From positions 2,745,001-2,809,000 of the forward strand of contig WPIO01000048.1 of assembly GCA_009760855.2 (NCBI GenBank): a DNA stretch of 64,000 bases, read 5' to 3'. Below, piece by piece: positions 25,326 to 51,508 of this stretch. A program made the translations under genes and the position numbers. The DNA comes from Cristatella mucedo. Lineage: Eukaryota; Bryozoa; Phylactolaemata; Cristatellidae. The notes beneath the pieces were generated by a model. It did not search any database. It was not told the DNA's origin and saw only the letters and a list, made by a program, of their open reading frames with translations. Numbering within the stretch: position 1 is the stretch's first letter; each line of letters begins with the position of its first letter.

Positions 25326-26185
25326 CTAGGTGTCATATTCCAAAGCGACCTCTCGTTAGACGACCATATCAGCTCCACAGTCAAATCCGCCTATTTTCAG
25401 CTTCATAACATTGCTAAAATTCGGGCTTGTTTAGATAAAGATACCACGTCCAAGTTGGTCCATGCATTCGTGACATCTCGTCTCGACTTCTGCAACTCAC
25501 TGCTTACTGGCCTACCAGCATGTGCGATCAGGCGATTGCAGCTGGTGCAAAACTCCGCAGCTAGACTTGTCTGCCGTGAGCGTTGCAGTTGCCACATTAC
25601 TCCACTTCGCGCCGACCTGCACTGGCTACCAGTCAAGCAACGGATTGACTTCAAGGTTTTGTCGCTCACTTTTAGGTCCCTTCATTCTATGGCTCCAGCC
25701 TATCAGTCAGATATACTACCCCATCAGGCCAAGCATCGTACCGCCCGCTTTTCCGAATCCAACAGTCTAGAAATACCTCGTACAAACCTTAAATTCTTTG
25801 GAGACCGTGCATTTAGTTCGTATGCTCCCAAAGCCTGGAACTCCCTCCCGACCTGCGTCAGAACATCCCCTGACCTGACCACATTTAAAAGGAACTTAAA
25901 AACACACCTATTTAGGACAGCATTTAGTGGGTCCCTGTGATTCGTCCTTGATGTGCTTATGCGTGCTGACACTGTGCACGCTGCCACTAACCACATTTGC
26001 ATGCTGACCCTGTGCATGTCACCCCTAACCATGTTATTCATTTCGTTTGTTTTTCAAGCATGATTTTACTTACCATTCAATTGCATTTCACTTTACAGCA
26101 AATGTAAAGCGCCTAGAGAGAGATTAAGTTCTCGGAGGGCGCTCTATCAAGTGAATTATTATTATTATTATTATTATTAGATAGC
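25326..26185 (+). mobile_element. Best-preserved LINE 3' end, CR1/L2-like
   Basis: A 161-codon open frame (from LVHAFVTSRLDFCNSLL to KNLKTHLFRTAFSGSL) with preceding QSDLSLDDHIS, then a 3' UTR of about 220 bp with GCTGACACTGTGCACGCTGC, AAATGTAAAGCGCCTAGAGA and an (ATT)n tail. This is the C-terminal region of a non-LTR reverse transcriptase; the 5' part with the catalytic FADD box is absent because the insert is 5' truncated. It serves as reference for the other copies. Confidence 0.9.
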
Positions 26186-26646
26186 TGCTACCAAAGCCTA
26201 TGCAGTGCAGTGCTACTGCCTGAAACATTCTAGCCCAGATGGGCAACGCCAAGAAAGATTCAGAAACGGCAAACGTTGCAGACAAAGCAGTCAGATACAT
26301 GGTCAAGGCAATACCGAACGACAAAAATTGGTCTTCAAGGCGAACCTTCGATGCCCAGAAATGTAAGAAATGAAACAGGGACATCCCTCTGTCGGCACCC
26401 TAGCTGATGCATCAAGACCCTCGCTTTTACCGCAGCCTCTGTGGCAAACTCTGGACCGAAAACTTCACAAGACACAAGATGAGCAAAGGTATCGGACTCC
26501 AGTAGTGACGACCGAAATAAAACTGCTGAAAAATGTGTAGCTGAACAGCCAGTCAAATTTATAAAGTGCCTTTACACCCAAACAGGTATCACAGCACTAG
26601 AAAGAAAGAAAGATGTGTCGGGAGTAGCCATCAAGAATACAACGAA

Positions 26647-26694
26647 TTCAAGTCCTGGTAGCTACGGTGTAAACCGTAGCTACCAAGACTTGAA
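26647..26694. repeat. 22-bp inverted repeat with 4-nt loop
   Basis: GGTAGCTACGGT and ACCGTAGCTACC form the inner stem around GTAA; the arms extend to 22 bp with a single C/T difference that would be a G-U pair in RNA. No gene context explains it. Confidence 0.85.
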
Positions 26695-26859
26695 CTATTT
26701 ATATTTTGAAATTCTCCGGTTTTGCTATCAGGCACGATGCAGACGTATCAGGCAAGGTGCCTTACATTTTTTTTTATGTTATTGCAAAGTAAGAGAAGTG
26801 TGAATATTTGATTGAGATGGCATCAGGACGTTGCTTGCACCCACCAAATGTATTTTGCT

Positions 26860-28230
26860 ACGATCGTAGACAATTTATCAAAGACAACAGCAGAAAAGTA
26901 TTCCGTGTAAGAGTCTGTTGAGATGTGCTAGGCCTGTAGAGCAAGCACACTTCGGCATGTCTGTCGGGGATCACAAAAAGTACTGAGCACCTCATTTCAC
27001 GTGCGAACACTGCAAGAGAACTCTTGAAGGTAAAGTGAACTGCTGCTCACTAGATGAACTCTCTAGCACATTATTATGTACTTTTTAAAATATCACTTAC
27101 ATAATTCCGGCATGCTTACAGGCTAGAACACTGAAGAAAGAAAGCCAGTCTGATGTCCAAGCATTTGGCTGTTAACCGACTGACCACTTACGCAACTTCT
27201 ACTACCCATCAAAACGTCGAAGTGCCAAGAGCATGACTCCCACCGTGTAGCTACACATTCCTTCATCCATCCCCCAGTCCCATACTGCCCTGAGCGTCAC
27301 CAACACTATGGAGAGGGATCAGCAATCTTTGGGAGAGAAAAGGAAGTCAGATAAAAAAGAAGATATTGCAAATCTAGATTCCAATTTCACAGATTTGGCT
27401 TGGGAGATTAAGCCATACTATACTGGCCCAACAAGAAAGTACTCAACGATCAGATCAGATCATGGTCTTAGCTAATATAATGTTCAGCTTTCGACAGCTA
27501 GGCTCAAGGAGTTGAACTTGTTAAATGAAAGTGTAGAAGTAACCGATCAGAGAAAGAGTCACCAATTGTGTTCAGCTTCTCGAGTCGACAAGACGGGCCA
27601 GGGTGGTTTCACGTGGTTTCCCTGTTTTCTTTGCCTATGGGACAGCTGGGACACTAAGGTGCACTATCACAAACAGGACCGACTAAAGGAGACCAAATTC
27701 TCAATTGGCAAGAACAACATCAAGTGGGGGCTGCTGCTACCACTTTACATCCAGTTAGGCCTCATCAAGCAATTTGCCAGGGCTCTAGACAAGGAGTTAG
27801 CAAATTCCATCATGTCTCCACAGCCGTCGAAGGCAAAGGTCAAAGCTGGTATCTTCAGTGAACCACAGATAAAGAAGATCGTTGAGTGTGACGAATTCGC
27901 AAAGCAACTGCACAGGATGGAAAGTCTTGGAAAAGTTTTGTTACAGTGGTTCACGACTTTCTAAGCTATCACAAAGCTAACAACTATGACCAGCTGGTTC
28001 AGGGACTCATAGAGAACTGCCCCTTAATGGGATGATGCAGGATGTCCCTCAAAGTCTATATCCTTGATGCTCATCTTGAAACATTCAGGAATAACAGAAG
28101 AGCTTCCTTGGAGGAGCAAGGCGAACGCTTTCACCGGAATAGTGAACTTGAACCCTGGTTTGGCCCGGAGATAAGTGCTCGAAGTTAACGGCCAAGGTGT
28201 GAACTAATGTCTTGCAGCCACATGTAGAGA
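26860..28230 (+). pseudogene. CLWDS/GERFH multicopy gene family, copy B, with internal deletion
   Basis: Plus strand: FGMSVGDHKKY-APHFTCEHCKRTLE, GTAAAG donor, about 90-bp intron, CTTACAG acceptor, a decayed middle, NLDSNFTDLAWEI, RLKELNLLNESVEVTDQR, then an abrupt join to GGFTWFPCFLCLWDSW, LLLPLYIQLGLIKQFARALD, AGIFSEPQIKKIVECDEF, and, after a frameshift, MSLKVYILDAHLETF and EEQGERFH. Relative to the family layout I remember, about 150 residues between TDQRKS and GGFTW are missing. The longest open piece is 150 codons. The family is repeated in arthropods, cnidarians and other invertebrates and has no established function; mobile-element ancestry is an inference. Confidence 0.75.
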
Positions 28231-28239
28231 TTCAGTTCT

Positions 28240-29430
28240 CTTGGATCACTTTACAAATAAAGTATATTTTTAGACGTGGTTTCTTTACTCCAGCTGTGCT
28301 GCAGGTAAGATAATGATAATTATTTTTGACTGGCAGTCCTCGTAGTATCAATATATTTTTATGAAAGCGATCCGTCGTTGCAGTAAGCTGCGGTTATGGG
28401 CACTTAACGAGGGGCTTGTGCAGTTGTATTGCAAATATATTGCTATTTAGTGCCCCATTGTTGATCTGAGACTAAAGCATATAGGGTTAACATGGTAGTG
28501 TGCTAAGCTCCTACAAATGAATTGGTTAGTCACCGTAGGTCGCCTCTGTTTAGCAGAGTACAAAGTTGATTGAATTTCCCTTTGAATAAATTTTGAAACA
28601 AATTCAAAGGGAACACGGAAACTTAAGCGAAAGAGCAAGGCGAGTGGTTTCACGAGGAAATACTGAACTTTTAACATTGCCACTAAGGAAAATATAACAA
28701 AAACGTGATATTTTGGACGAGTTCAGAGTAATCACAATCATTTTGAATCATTTGCTGTTTTTTACGGGTCATGTGAACCACAAGATGCAAATCTGGCAGT
28801 TTTGCCATCGTAAGTGGGTTAATTTCAACTTAATCACTGTCCTGATCACAAAAGCAAAAGTCTGTAAGGAATAAGGCTATTTTCTCTGAGAGCATCTGAG
28901 GCATAAACAATTAGAAGATAACACTTAATACTCAAAAACAAAAAAGATCGCATTACATACGCTAACCTTGTTTTATTTTATAGAAGAACAGCCATACTTG
29001 AAAGGGTTGAGGATGAGCTAAATAGCCAATGACCAATAACATTGAGCGCTATAAATTCAAGGCGATCATTTTGGATCGAATTTCCAGTTGCAACTTCTAC
29101 AGTCGTGAAGAAGTGCAATTTCGTTCACAGGGGTGAAATGAAATCCAGATGCGTAGTCTATAGAGGACTATCTGTAGAGTTGTGCTACTTTTGCTAAATA
29201 CATCAAGTAAGTTATATTCGTATCAGTCAAACCCTGATTTGAACAGAATGTGAAGCAGCCAATTACCACAACACGTTGTTAATAAAAACCAGTAGCTCTC
29301 AATGGCTGGCGAAGTGGTACACGAAGCCGAAATCGCTTTCAGTTACACTAAAAGACCGCTGTATTGCTCATCACAAAGGAAAAGATGAGTGCACTCACGA
29401 GCTGTCCCTTTTGCAGACAAGAGGAACAAC
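28240..29430. other. KDM4 downstream flank, no gene recognised
   Basis: AT-rich. A minus-strand AATAAA-like hexamer (AAAATAAAAC) at about 28.97 kb could serve the KDM4 transcript. No other supported coding sequence. Confidence 0.4.
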
Positions 29431-29440
29431 TTTTCCATTC

Positions 29441-43610
<14,170 letters not shown>

Positions 43611-43650
43611 TTCTCAGTACGGCAGGGGAAGTAGCGTCGTCGTCCGGGAG
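43611..43650 (-). promoter_or_regulatory. KDM4 5' UTR segment and start context
   Basis: Between the TTTTCAG acceptor and the ATG there are 40 bp with an in-frame TGA immediately upstream (TGA GAA ATG), so the JmjN start codon is the only in-frame one. The first noncoding exon and promoter were not found. Confidence 0.6.
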
Positions 43651-46600
43651 CTGAAAACATTACCAGTAAGTGCACGTAGACACAGACCTGTTCACCTACC
43701 AAGCCCAGCCTCCCGGGCACCTTCGTCTATCAGCGAGCAGACAGCTAGCACACACAGCAAAACACAGCACGAATTAAGGCAGCACTGTTGGGCAATGCAA
43801 CACTCGGCGAACTGCCGGAAAAGGGGAGGAGCGAGTATGAGAGCATTCAGACGAGTGGCAATGCAGAGCGAACCTAAAAAGCATTGCTGCTCATGCTGAA
43901 ACTCAATGTGACCAAACCCAAAACTTTCCCGAAAAACGTCAGACATGAACTAGCACAATCGAGTTTGCGAGCATAGCACAATCGAGTTTGGGAGCATGGA
44001 TTCAAGTGCTAATGTCTCGGCAACCAATACAATTACAGTAAATATTGCTTTACAAAGAGCCATAGAAAATAGCCTTTGCTCTCGGCCACGACGAGTCTAT
44101 TCCCTAGACCAGGCCAGGAAGAGCTTGCGACCTACCCAGGAGAAGTCGCATGCAAAAACTGAACGCTTCCTACAGATCGGACCACCGGAGAAAATCATCA
44201 AAAGTGCTTTCTTATATACGAATAATATTATATTAATACGAAGCCATATTCGGCAAGCAAACGACCGTGCGTCTTCCAAACGCTGAATGGAAGGCGTTGT
44301 CTAACATGCTCTCCTCCACAGACGGCCTGACTCGGTGCTCTGGCCTCTTCCACCCTGAGCAAGGCAAGAGCTGGCGCCCATACTCACAAATGCACCACAA
44401 AAACCTCACACTAATGAAGCAGAACCCGCAAAAATAGTATCGGTTCGTAACCTAAAAAAAAACCACAGGTGAGTCTAGCCGATTCCAGCAGTAGGTCTTT
44501 CACTGCCTTGCGATGCTGAAAGGCACACACTTAAGCCATTATTACTAATAAATCATCAACAGACACAACTGCCACATGATCATCGTCAAAGTAACCATGA
44601 GCCTGTGCGACACTTGCTAATTTAAACACAAAAACAAGTGTACTTATTTGGATGGCATCAGTAATCAGGCTCGGCTGCTCCGGAGGCCAGCTTATTTACC
44701 TAGCCATAGAGAGGCTCCCTACCCACCTCCGTCAGTCAGACATATGCAAAAGTGAGAGATATCGGGTTGCAATGACCTTATACTCAGAATCTTAGCGAAT
44801 CAATTCGGACAGTGTTCCGTCGACCTCGGCACATTAAAAACTTTACCCGACACCTTCTCGACGAACAGCCATTCACAATGACGGCTGAAATAAGAGCAGG
44901 TACATTGCAGAAAAATCTGTAAAGTCTGCCTTCATAGGCACGCACCTTCCGGAAAAGAAAGCTCCAGTTACATATAAAACACCTCCCACATAAAAACAAT
45001 ACACAGAACCAAACAAAACAGTGTGAGTCGGTGGTCAGGGGCATATGTCGCTCGATCAACAGCAGAAAAGTAATCGGACTTATAGTGCCACATGCATCCC
45101 AAAGGAAATCTTAGCACAAGAAATGTCCTATCACCCCTTAGCAGTTGAACTCGCGATCTATTAAATAGGAGGCCCAAAGTCATACTTACTCATAACTACA
45201 GACGTGGTAGCGAGACATCAGGTTCACATCCCACCTCACAGAATTACGAGACCCTCGTAAGACCTCAGGCCTCTGAATTTGCGAACACTCTATTAAACTA
45301 ATTAGTAGCAGTAGGCATCGAATGTACAAAATCGGAAAACTTACTTTGCATGATTGAGGATCAGCTACTGCTAAATTAAAGCAGAATAATTACGACGAAA
45401 GAGACATAATCATGAAACATTTGTATACAACTAAATCTCTTTCTTGACACTAAACACATATGCTCTGAGTGACATTGACCTGTGTATGACACAAGTTCCC
45501 ATCAAACTGCTATGCAAACCAGTTGCAAGTAAAGTTTTTTGTCATGCTGTATTCAGAAAATATGCATTGCTTTCCATTAATCGCTTCGATATCATGATGG
45601 GGCCTTGACAATGCTACACAAATAAGACTTACTACCCAGTCATCCATCCATTTAATAAGCTAGCTTAGTCAGTTAGTCCAGCCACTGATGTTAAGATTAC
45701 ATTATGCCGGGTGCGATATTTATGGCAACACTATAACGGTACAGCAATCATCAGTCATGTCAAAAAGAAAGACAATTTGCTAATGTGCATGCATATGTAG
45801 CTGCAACGTGCACTATCATTGCAATATTGTACATGCCTTGCTGCACCTGCATTTGGCAAGCAATGGACACGATAAATATAATCTTCCCGTGATTCTCTAC
45901 TGGGATTTATTATATAATTAATATAAATTTAAGGACGATCAACATGCCTGCATGCTCCTTACATTAAACTCAAGCTGATTCGATGTCCAGCACTAACGAA
46001 CTCATTTCACGGATTACTTGACATTTTTAGTTTTCTTCATAACAAAATAATTAAATATTCTGAAACAGGTTCTTTTTTCATTTTTCCTCCAATAAATATT
46101 TTGCTACAATAACTAATAACTCTTACTCTTGGCAGTCGGGTGGGCTCACTATCTAGGTAAGCAGCAAAGTTCGAGTTTGCCCGTGATTTTTGACGGGGCG
46201 CAGCTATTATTTTCATAAGCGTAAGACGATGCACCTTCTTGAACCTGGAATGAACATAGACGCAAGTAGCCCACTAATAAAATTAACAACGTTATTTGAA
46301 GCACGACGAACAAGGTTTTTGCAGTCTTTAAAAGATGAGTCTTGGTCCGATGCCAGAAAAGAATAATTAAGAACCACTACTTCGTCATTCTAATCTCACT
46401 GAAATGATCGTGGGCAATGATGCCTTTGTGGCAACCTTAAATGTCCGAAAGTGCGAAGATTCACAAGTTCTTAAGCAGTCACCACACAACTACTTTAAAG
46501 TACATGAACGAACGTCTTGATCTATGCTATTACGAACTTAATGCTTCTTGGTACTAGCTACTAACTGTCTAGACACATTTTCGGGCATATTCTGTTGCTG

Positions 46601-48100
46601 TGCAATAGTCAGCATTCCTTTTTTAAATTCCTTACAGCAGGTCGGTCGAACCACAATGTTTACTACTTACAAGTAGTTGTATGCATGACTAAACCAAAAA
46701 AACATGCAAAACCCTCGAGGCTACCAACCTGCTTTCTCCCTAATGGGAAGAACGAATACAAAACATAAAATAATCCAACTCCACCCACAATGCTGGCCAT
46801 GAGGACTACATGGTTGGTTTGCAAGGAAGTTTACAAAACTCCGAAACGCCGAACCACGCCTGCTGTCGGCATTTAATCAGTCGCTGCGGATCTAGCAAAG
46901 CTGCCATACTGCAGCCACCTTCCACGAACAGATCCAGAAGAGGGTTTCTACCATCAGCCATCAGCTGTGGTTGGGCCAAGAAAGTAACGATTCAGCTGCC
47001 CCCACCCAAACAATTACAACTAAATAATAACATAGATGTTCCGCGAAAAAAATTAGAGTAAGCACAGTTCGAATAGAAGGTCAATCATGGAAAATAGCAA
47101 GGTGTCTCGGCAAACAACAGCTTGAAAAGAATTGCATCTTTCTCAAGATAACGGACAAAGACCCTGCCAGCTCAGACCCAGAATATGCATAAATTACTGC
47201 ATAGATCTCTAAGTGAGCTGTTGAGCTGAGCGATTTTTGGACCATAGGATGACACGATGTCAAGTATATGCCTGAGAAAATAACTAGACACGTGATATAT
47301 CGGCTCCGATATACTATGTTAATCATCACATTACAGAATGACAAAAATGAGGAAGTTCTCCCCAAGACGTCAAGAATAAACTACCACATAGTCTCGAGCG
47401 ATGTAGAAGACTAGCAGCTTGGGCATGTTTCAGACTCGCCGGTTCCACCTTTCAAGGTAGCTACTGTTGGTCTGGCAGCCTGCTGTTAGAATTTTGCTTT
47501 TGGCAACCCTTACCGTGATACGAACAAGTACTGAGCACTCGTCTGCTATACTAACAATCAATAAAGCCGTTATAGCAAAACTAAGCAGGAAAGGAATTAC
47601 AACTTTATTCGAATCCAATACCAGAACCTAGTCAGGCGGTGCAGCACCGAACAATATAATATATTGCTACTGGTAGGACCTAATGTCGGAGTAAAGATTA
47701 AGCGTTCAGGAATTTTGCAAAATAGAATAGGGACTTGATAACAAGATGGTTCACATCTACATCTAGCCAGCCTAGGCTTATTGCAAGGCACTAAATAACA
47801 CTTGATTAACAGCCGGCTCTCGTATTGGGAGATGCATTAATGATCGCCTAAAGATCGGCAATGCAACAGTAATTTGTTTAGCTTAAGGCCTGCTGCCAAG
47901 TAATAACTACTATTCTAGCTTAGCGACCGTGCCTCCCCCCACTATGCGCTATGATTAGGCCCAGATCCCCCATATTAACGTTGGGATTGGCATAATCAGC
48001 TCCCTCGCTAGACTGAAGCCACTCCAGACCACTCCCTACTTGAGGCCCAGCTTAAGCTCAATTCTCAGCTCACACCGGTCCACTGGCCTTTATGAGCAGC
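43651..48100. other. Upstream of KDM4, nothing identified
   Basis: AT-rich. I found no exon with a recognisable domain on either strand. The first noncoding KDM4 exon may lie here or further right. Confidence 0.4.
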
Positions 48101-48225
48101 CTTTACAAACTCATTGTCATCCAGAAACTTCAGGTTGCAGTCCACAATCATTATAGGTTCTGACGTCAAAAAGACCGTCAAAAATATGCTCGCTCTCCCT
48201 CAAAACGGACCAGTCTGAAGAGGCA

Positions 48226-48330
48226 ATGGCTGGTTGAAGCCTTTCTTTAACCCAGAGGCAGACGATCTGGAGGTATGCAGCATGCTTATTGGCTGATTCG
48301 ACCAAAGGCTAGCTTCAGTGTCTTTCAATT
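48226..48330. repeat. Direct duplication, copy 1
   Basis: CTTTCTTTAACCCAGAGGCA, GATCTGGAGGTAT, TGATTCGACCAAA and GCTTCAGTGTCTTTC recur in the same order and orientation at 48.94-49.05 kb. Confidence 0.7.
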
Positions 48331-48721
48331 TATGTTTAGCCCTCCTCCCCTGCTGGCGACAGGTGCATTTATTTTCGGATTATAGACAGTGGAATTCACT
48401 TCCACAACTTTTATGCAATAACACTATCTGTCCTGCTTCTGACTACTTCATTTCCAACCATAACTCAATTTCTTGACATACTTACTTTTTTGTATTTCCT
48501 CCAGATATTGCATTGCTTTATTTTTACCTAGCACGAGATAAAAGCAATAAACCGATTTTGACAGAAACCTGCCTAAGATTTGAGTTCACTATAAAATGTT
48601 TCCAGTATAATAACTACTTAGTCCTCAGGACTTTCGACTTTCAGAGATGAAACTCTCTCTCTCTCTCTTTCTTTCTCATACACAAACACATACAAAGACA
48701 AACAGTACCTAGTTATAGTTA

Positions 48722-48850
48722 CGGAGGTAAGGTGCTCACACTAAACGATCCTCATTGTTGGTTCGAGTCCTTCAACGGGCAATTTTCTTAATGCCTACTG
48801 CAAATGGTGGGGGACAGTATTAAGGCTCTTCTGCCGACACATTAATGATG
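48722..48850 (+). mobile_element. SINE copy, diverged
   Basis: GGAGGTAAGGTGCTCACACT, TTGGTTCGAGTCCTTCAACG, GGGCAATTTTCTTAATGCC and GGCTCTTCTGCCGACAC match the family order. It lies between the two members of a direct duplication. Confidence 0.65.
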
Positions 48851-48942
48851 CAGTATGATCAGACAACCTTCACTTTTCTTTTTACTTTAGGCACAAGCCA
48901 TCCACACAGGACAAATGGCAGAGACAAAACTAACCTACAGTA

Positions 48943-49050
48943 AAGCTTTTCTTTAACCCGGAGGCAGCCGATCTGGAGGTATACATACTGATTGACTGAC
49001 TCGACCAAAAGGCAAAAAGGCTTCAGCTTCTTTCTCTTCAATGTTCAGCC
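48943..49050. repeat. Direct duplication, copy 2
   Basis: CTTTTCTTTAACCCGGAGGC, CCGATCTGGAGGTATA, TGACTCGACCAAAAGG and GCTTCAGCTTCTTTC. The antisense frames of the two copies give related peptides (YLQI.CL.VKE.L), which may point to a shared ancestral coding repeat. Confidence 0.7.
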
Positions 49051-49065
49051 TCAGCCTCACGTTCG

Positions 49066-49172
49066 ACCTCATATGTGGCTCCGGTTATATATAGTTCCTC
49101 TCATTCGATCTCATATGTGGCTCCGGTTATATATAGTTCCTCTCATTCGATCTCATATGTGGCTCCGGTAGG
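49066..49172. repeat. 42-bp tandem repeat, about 2.5 units
   Basis: The unit contains CTCATATGTGGCTCCGGT and TATATATAGTTCCTCTCATT. Two units are identical and a partial third follows, indicating a recent duplication. Confidence 0.9.
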
Positions 49173-49689
49173 TGCCACGTGGAAATCCGTAAGTCGTTTC
49201 AAGCATGCTTACATTGCGTCAAAGTTTTTCGGAGCAAATTCAAGGTCGGAGTGGGCTTGTAGCATACATCGGGTAGCTAACGACAAGTACTATTGATGCT
49301 AACAAGGAAAACGACACTGGATTTTTCGCGGTTGCCGCTAAGGAATAATTATGCAAAGAAGCAGTTAAACTACCAGCAGAATTTACATAACTCAGAACAC
49401 CCCAAATGTGACAACAAGGTGCTAGACAGAAGACACGTGTCATGCTGTCCTAGGAAGCTGAAACAAAACGCGACCTCATAAACCAGAAGCATGCGAGTCA
49501 TGCCAGCTCATCCGTTTTGACCAACAAGGAGCAGCAGGGTCAGCAGCTGACAAAACAGCGGCATGGCTTTGGACGAGTCACACAGACCCAGCAAATGCTT
49601 CTAGGAACACGTGTGTTCATCTTCTTTTAAAATTTCGAGTTGGGGGATATCGTGATGATAGCCCGTAACGAGTTCCGGCCTTTTGAGCA

Positions 49690-49880
49690 TACGGACTGAG
49701 GGCACGGTCTCTCAAGAATTTGAGGTTAGTTTGAGGCACAGCTGAACGACTTGAGTCACAGGAGCTGGTGGTACGATGCAAAACCTGATAGGGGAGTACT
49801 TCCGATAGGTAATGGAGCTAAAAGTGAGTGGCAGAACCTTGAAGTTGACAAGCTGCTTGATAAGGAGCCACGCCAACACG
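49690..49880 (-). mobile_element. LINE ORF fragment
   Basis: Minus strand: segments for QLVNFKVLPLTFSSI and ...SPIRFCIVPPAPVTQVV, equivalent to RIDFKVLSLTFRS and the following region in the intact copy; older and frameshifted. Confidence 0.65.
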
Positions 49881-50299
49881 ATTATTTGTGATCCTCCTCC
49901 TTGTTGCTGACCTGAGGGGTAGAAGCCGCCCACTTCTGTACCAGAGCAGGTCGGTGACAACTTATGCAATATGTGGCGGTTCGACCACAACACCAACTAT
50001 CAGCCTTGGGTCAAAAAATGAAGTGCACGGGTACTCAATGGACAACTTGAAAGCGACACGTGCCACGAGGCTTTGCCTATGCCATTTTCAGTCAGTCAAT
50101 CGACATCACAGACACCCGCTAGCACAATCTGCTGCAGAACCGAATATAAAGCTACATATAAATGGTCCGATTTTGGTAAAGCCAACTTGAAAAATCTAAT
50201 GTCACTGACTTTCTTTAAGGATCTCAGTCAAATTCCTTTGGTGTTCTTGCTAAAGAGATGGTCACAAAAGGTTGGATCATCTACATCCAGCTCTACACA

Positions 50300-50448
50300 A
50301 TGGGCCAGGATAGCCTAGGAGGTAAAGTGCTTGTTCTCCACGACCGAGATCGTGGGTCCGAATCCGAAAGTGGGCGATCCTTTATTGCCAACTGCAAGTG
50401 GTGGTGAAAGCCGTTACGATTCTTCTGCTGCTACACAAATGACTGATA
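50300..50448 (+). mobile_element. SINE copy
   Basis: TAGCCTAGGAGGTAAAGTGC, CACGACCGAGATCGTGGGTC with a slightly altered B box (GTCCGAATCC), GGGCGATCCTTTATTGCC, ACTGCAAGTGGTGGTGAAAG and CTGCTGCTACACAAATGA. Confidence 0.82.
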
Positions 50449-51508
50449 AATATAGCTAATATATATAAAATATATATATAAAAGATATAGATAAAATCAG
50501 CTAATAATATACAACAGGCACAACAAAACACGCTCACATAAGTGCAAGAGTATTCACAGACGAGGGGCTGTGGAGGTCGACCTAGGCAGGCAGGCGAGGC
50601 TCTTCAAAGAATTAACGACCACGGCCTAGGCTTTAAAAACTTTTGGAGGTTGGAGGTTCGTTTCCGGATTTTTAGTTCGGCCAAAAGTGAAATCTCCTTC
50701 AGTGATTATCACCGGCTGGCTCATCTAGAGGCCACCCACTCAGCTCAGGACTCGGATATGCTTGCCAATAAGACGATGAAAATGATACCGTAGCATGCTC
50801 TGAAAGTGGCAGCAGACATACAACCCCTTTTAAGGAGAGACCGCGAGTCTGACATCAGTGCTAGGAACCATGCCGAGCGAGGACAAGCTCGGCAGTCTGT
50901 TGCACTCAAGATTGACCAATTCGAGTGAGATGGCATAAGAAAGTTAAAGCCATGCAGTGGTCATTTCCAGCTGCTGCCTTGACTTCTCGCTTACCCTGAG
51001 AAACTAGGGAAAAACACTGGGCACGGCCTGCATGTCAGCCCTACAGACCCCCTTCCCGAATGTTCTGTAACGATATGGAGAGAACAGCAACTGAGTAGTG
51101 AGTGCTCCATGGGTTTACTACATCGTGAACGTTGCTGCTCACTATTTACTTCAGCATGAAAGACCTTGGACATTCAAATAAATCTTTGTGTAACACAGTA
51201 CTTCGCCATGAGCATGTGGCTGTTATACCTGCTGCATGAGATTCAATTCTGCTACAGCATGTGCTCACGGGTCCACGACACGATGCATTTAAAACCCAGA
51301 TGCAAACACTACAGTGACATGCTGGATATCGTAGCTCTTATGTAGGTACAAAAAGATGTAACTTGGCAAACTGAGGAAGACTCCATGAACTTGGGTAATA
51401 ACGTCAGGCCAGCAGTGGCATAGCAAAACAAACGATCTAAGACAACTAGGGTCTCGATCCCCCTCACTGCAGTCCCTGGCTGACTGCAGACCCAAATCGT
51501 CGTGCACT

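Noticed and set aside
25403-25669. Antisense frame in the LINE starting MSDKTLKSIRCL
   Set aside because: It recurs in each LINE copy as the reverse complement of the reverse transcriptase ORF and is not an independent gene.
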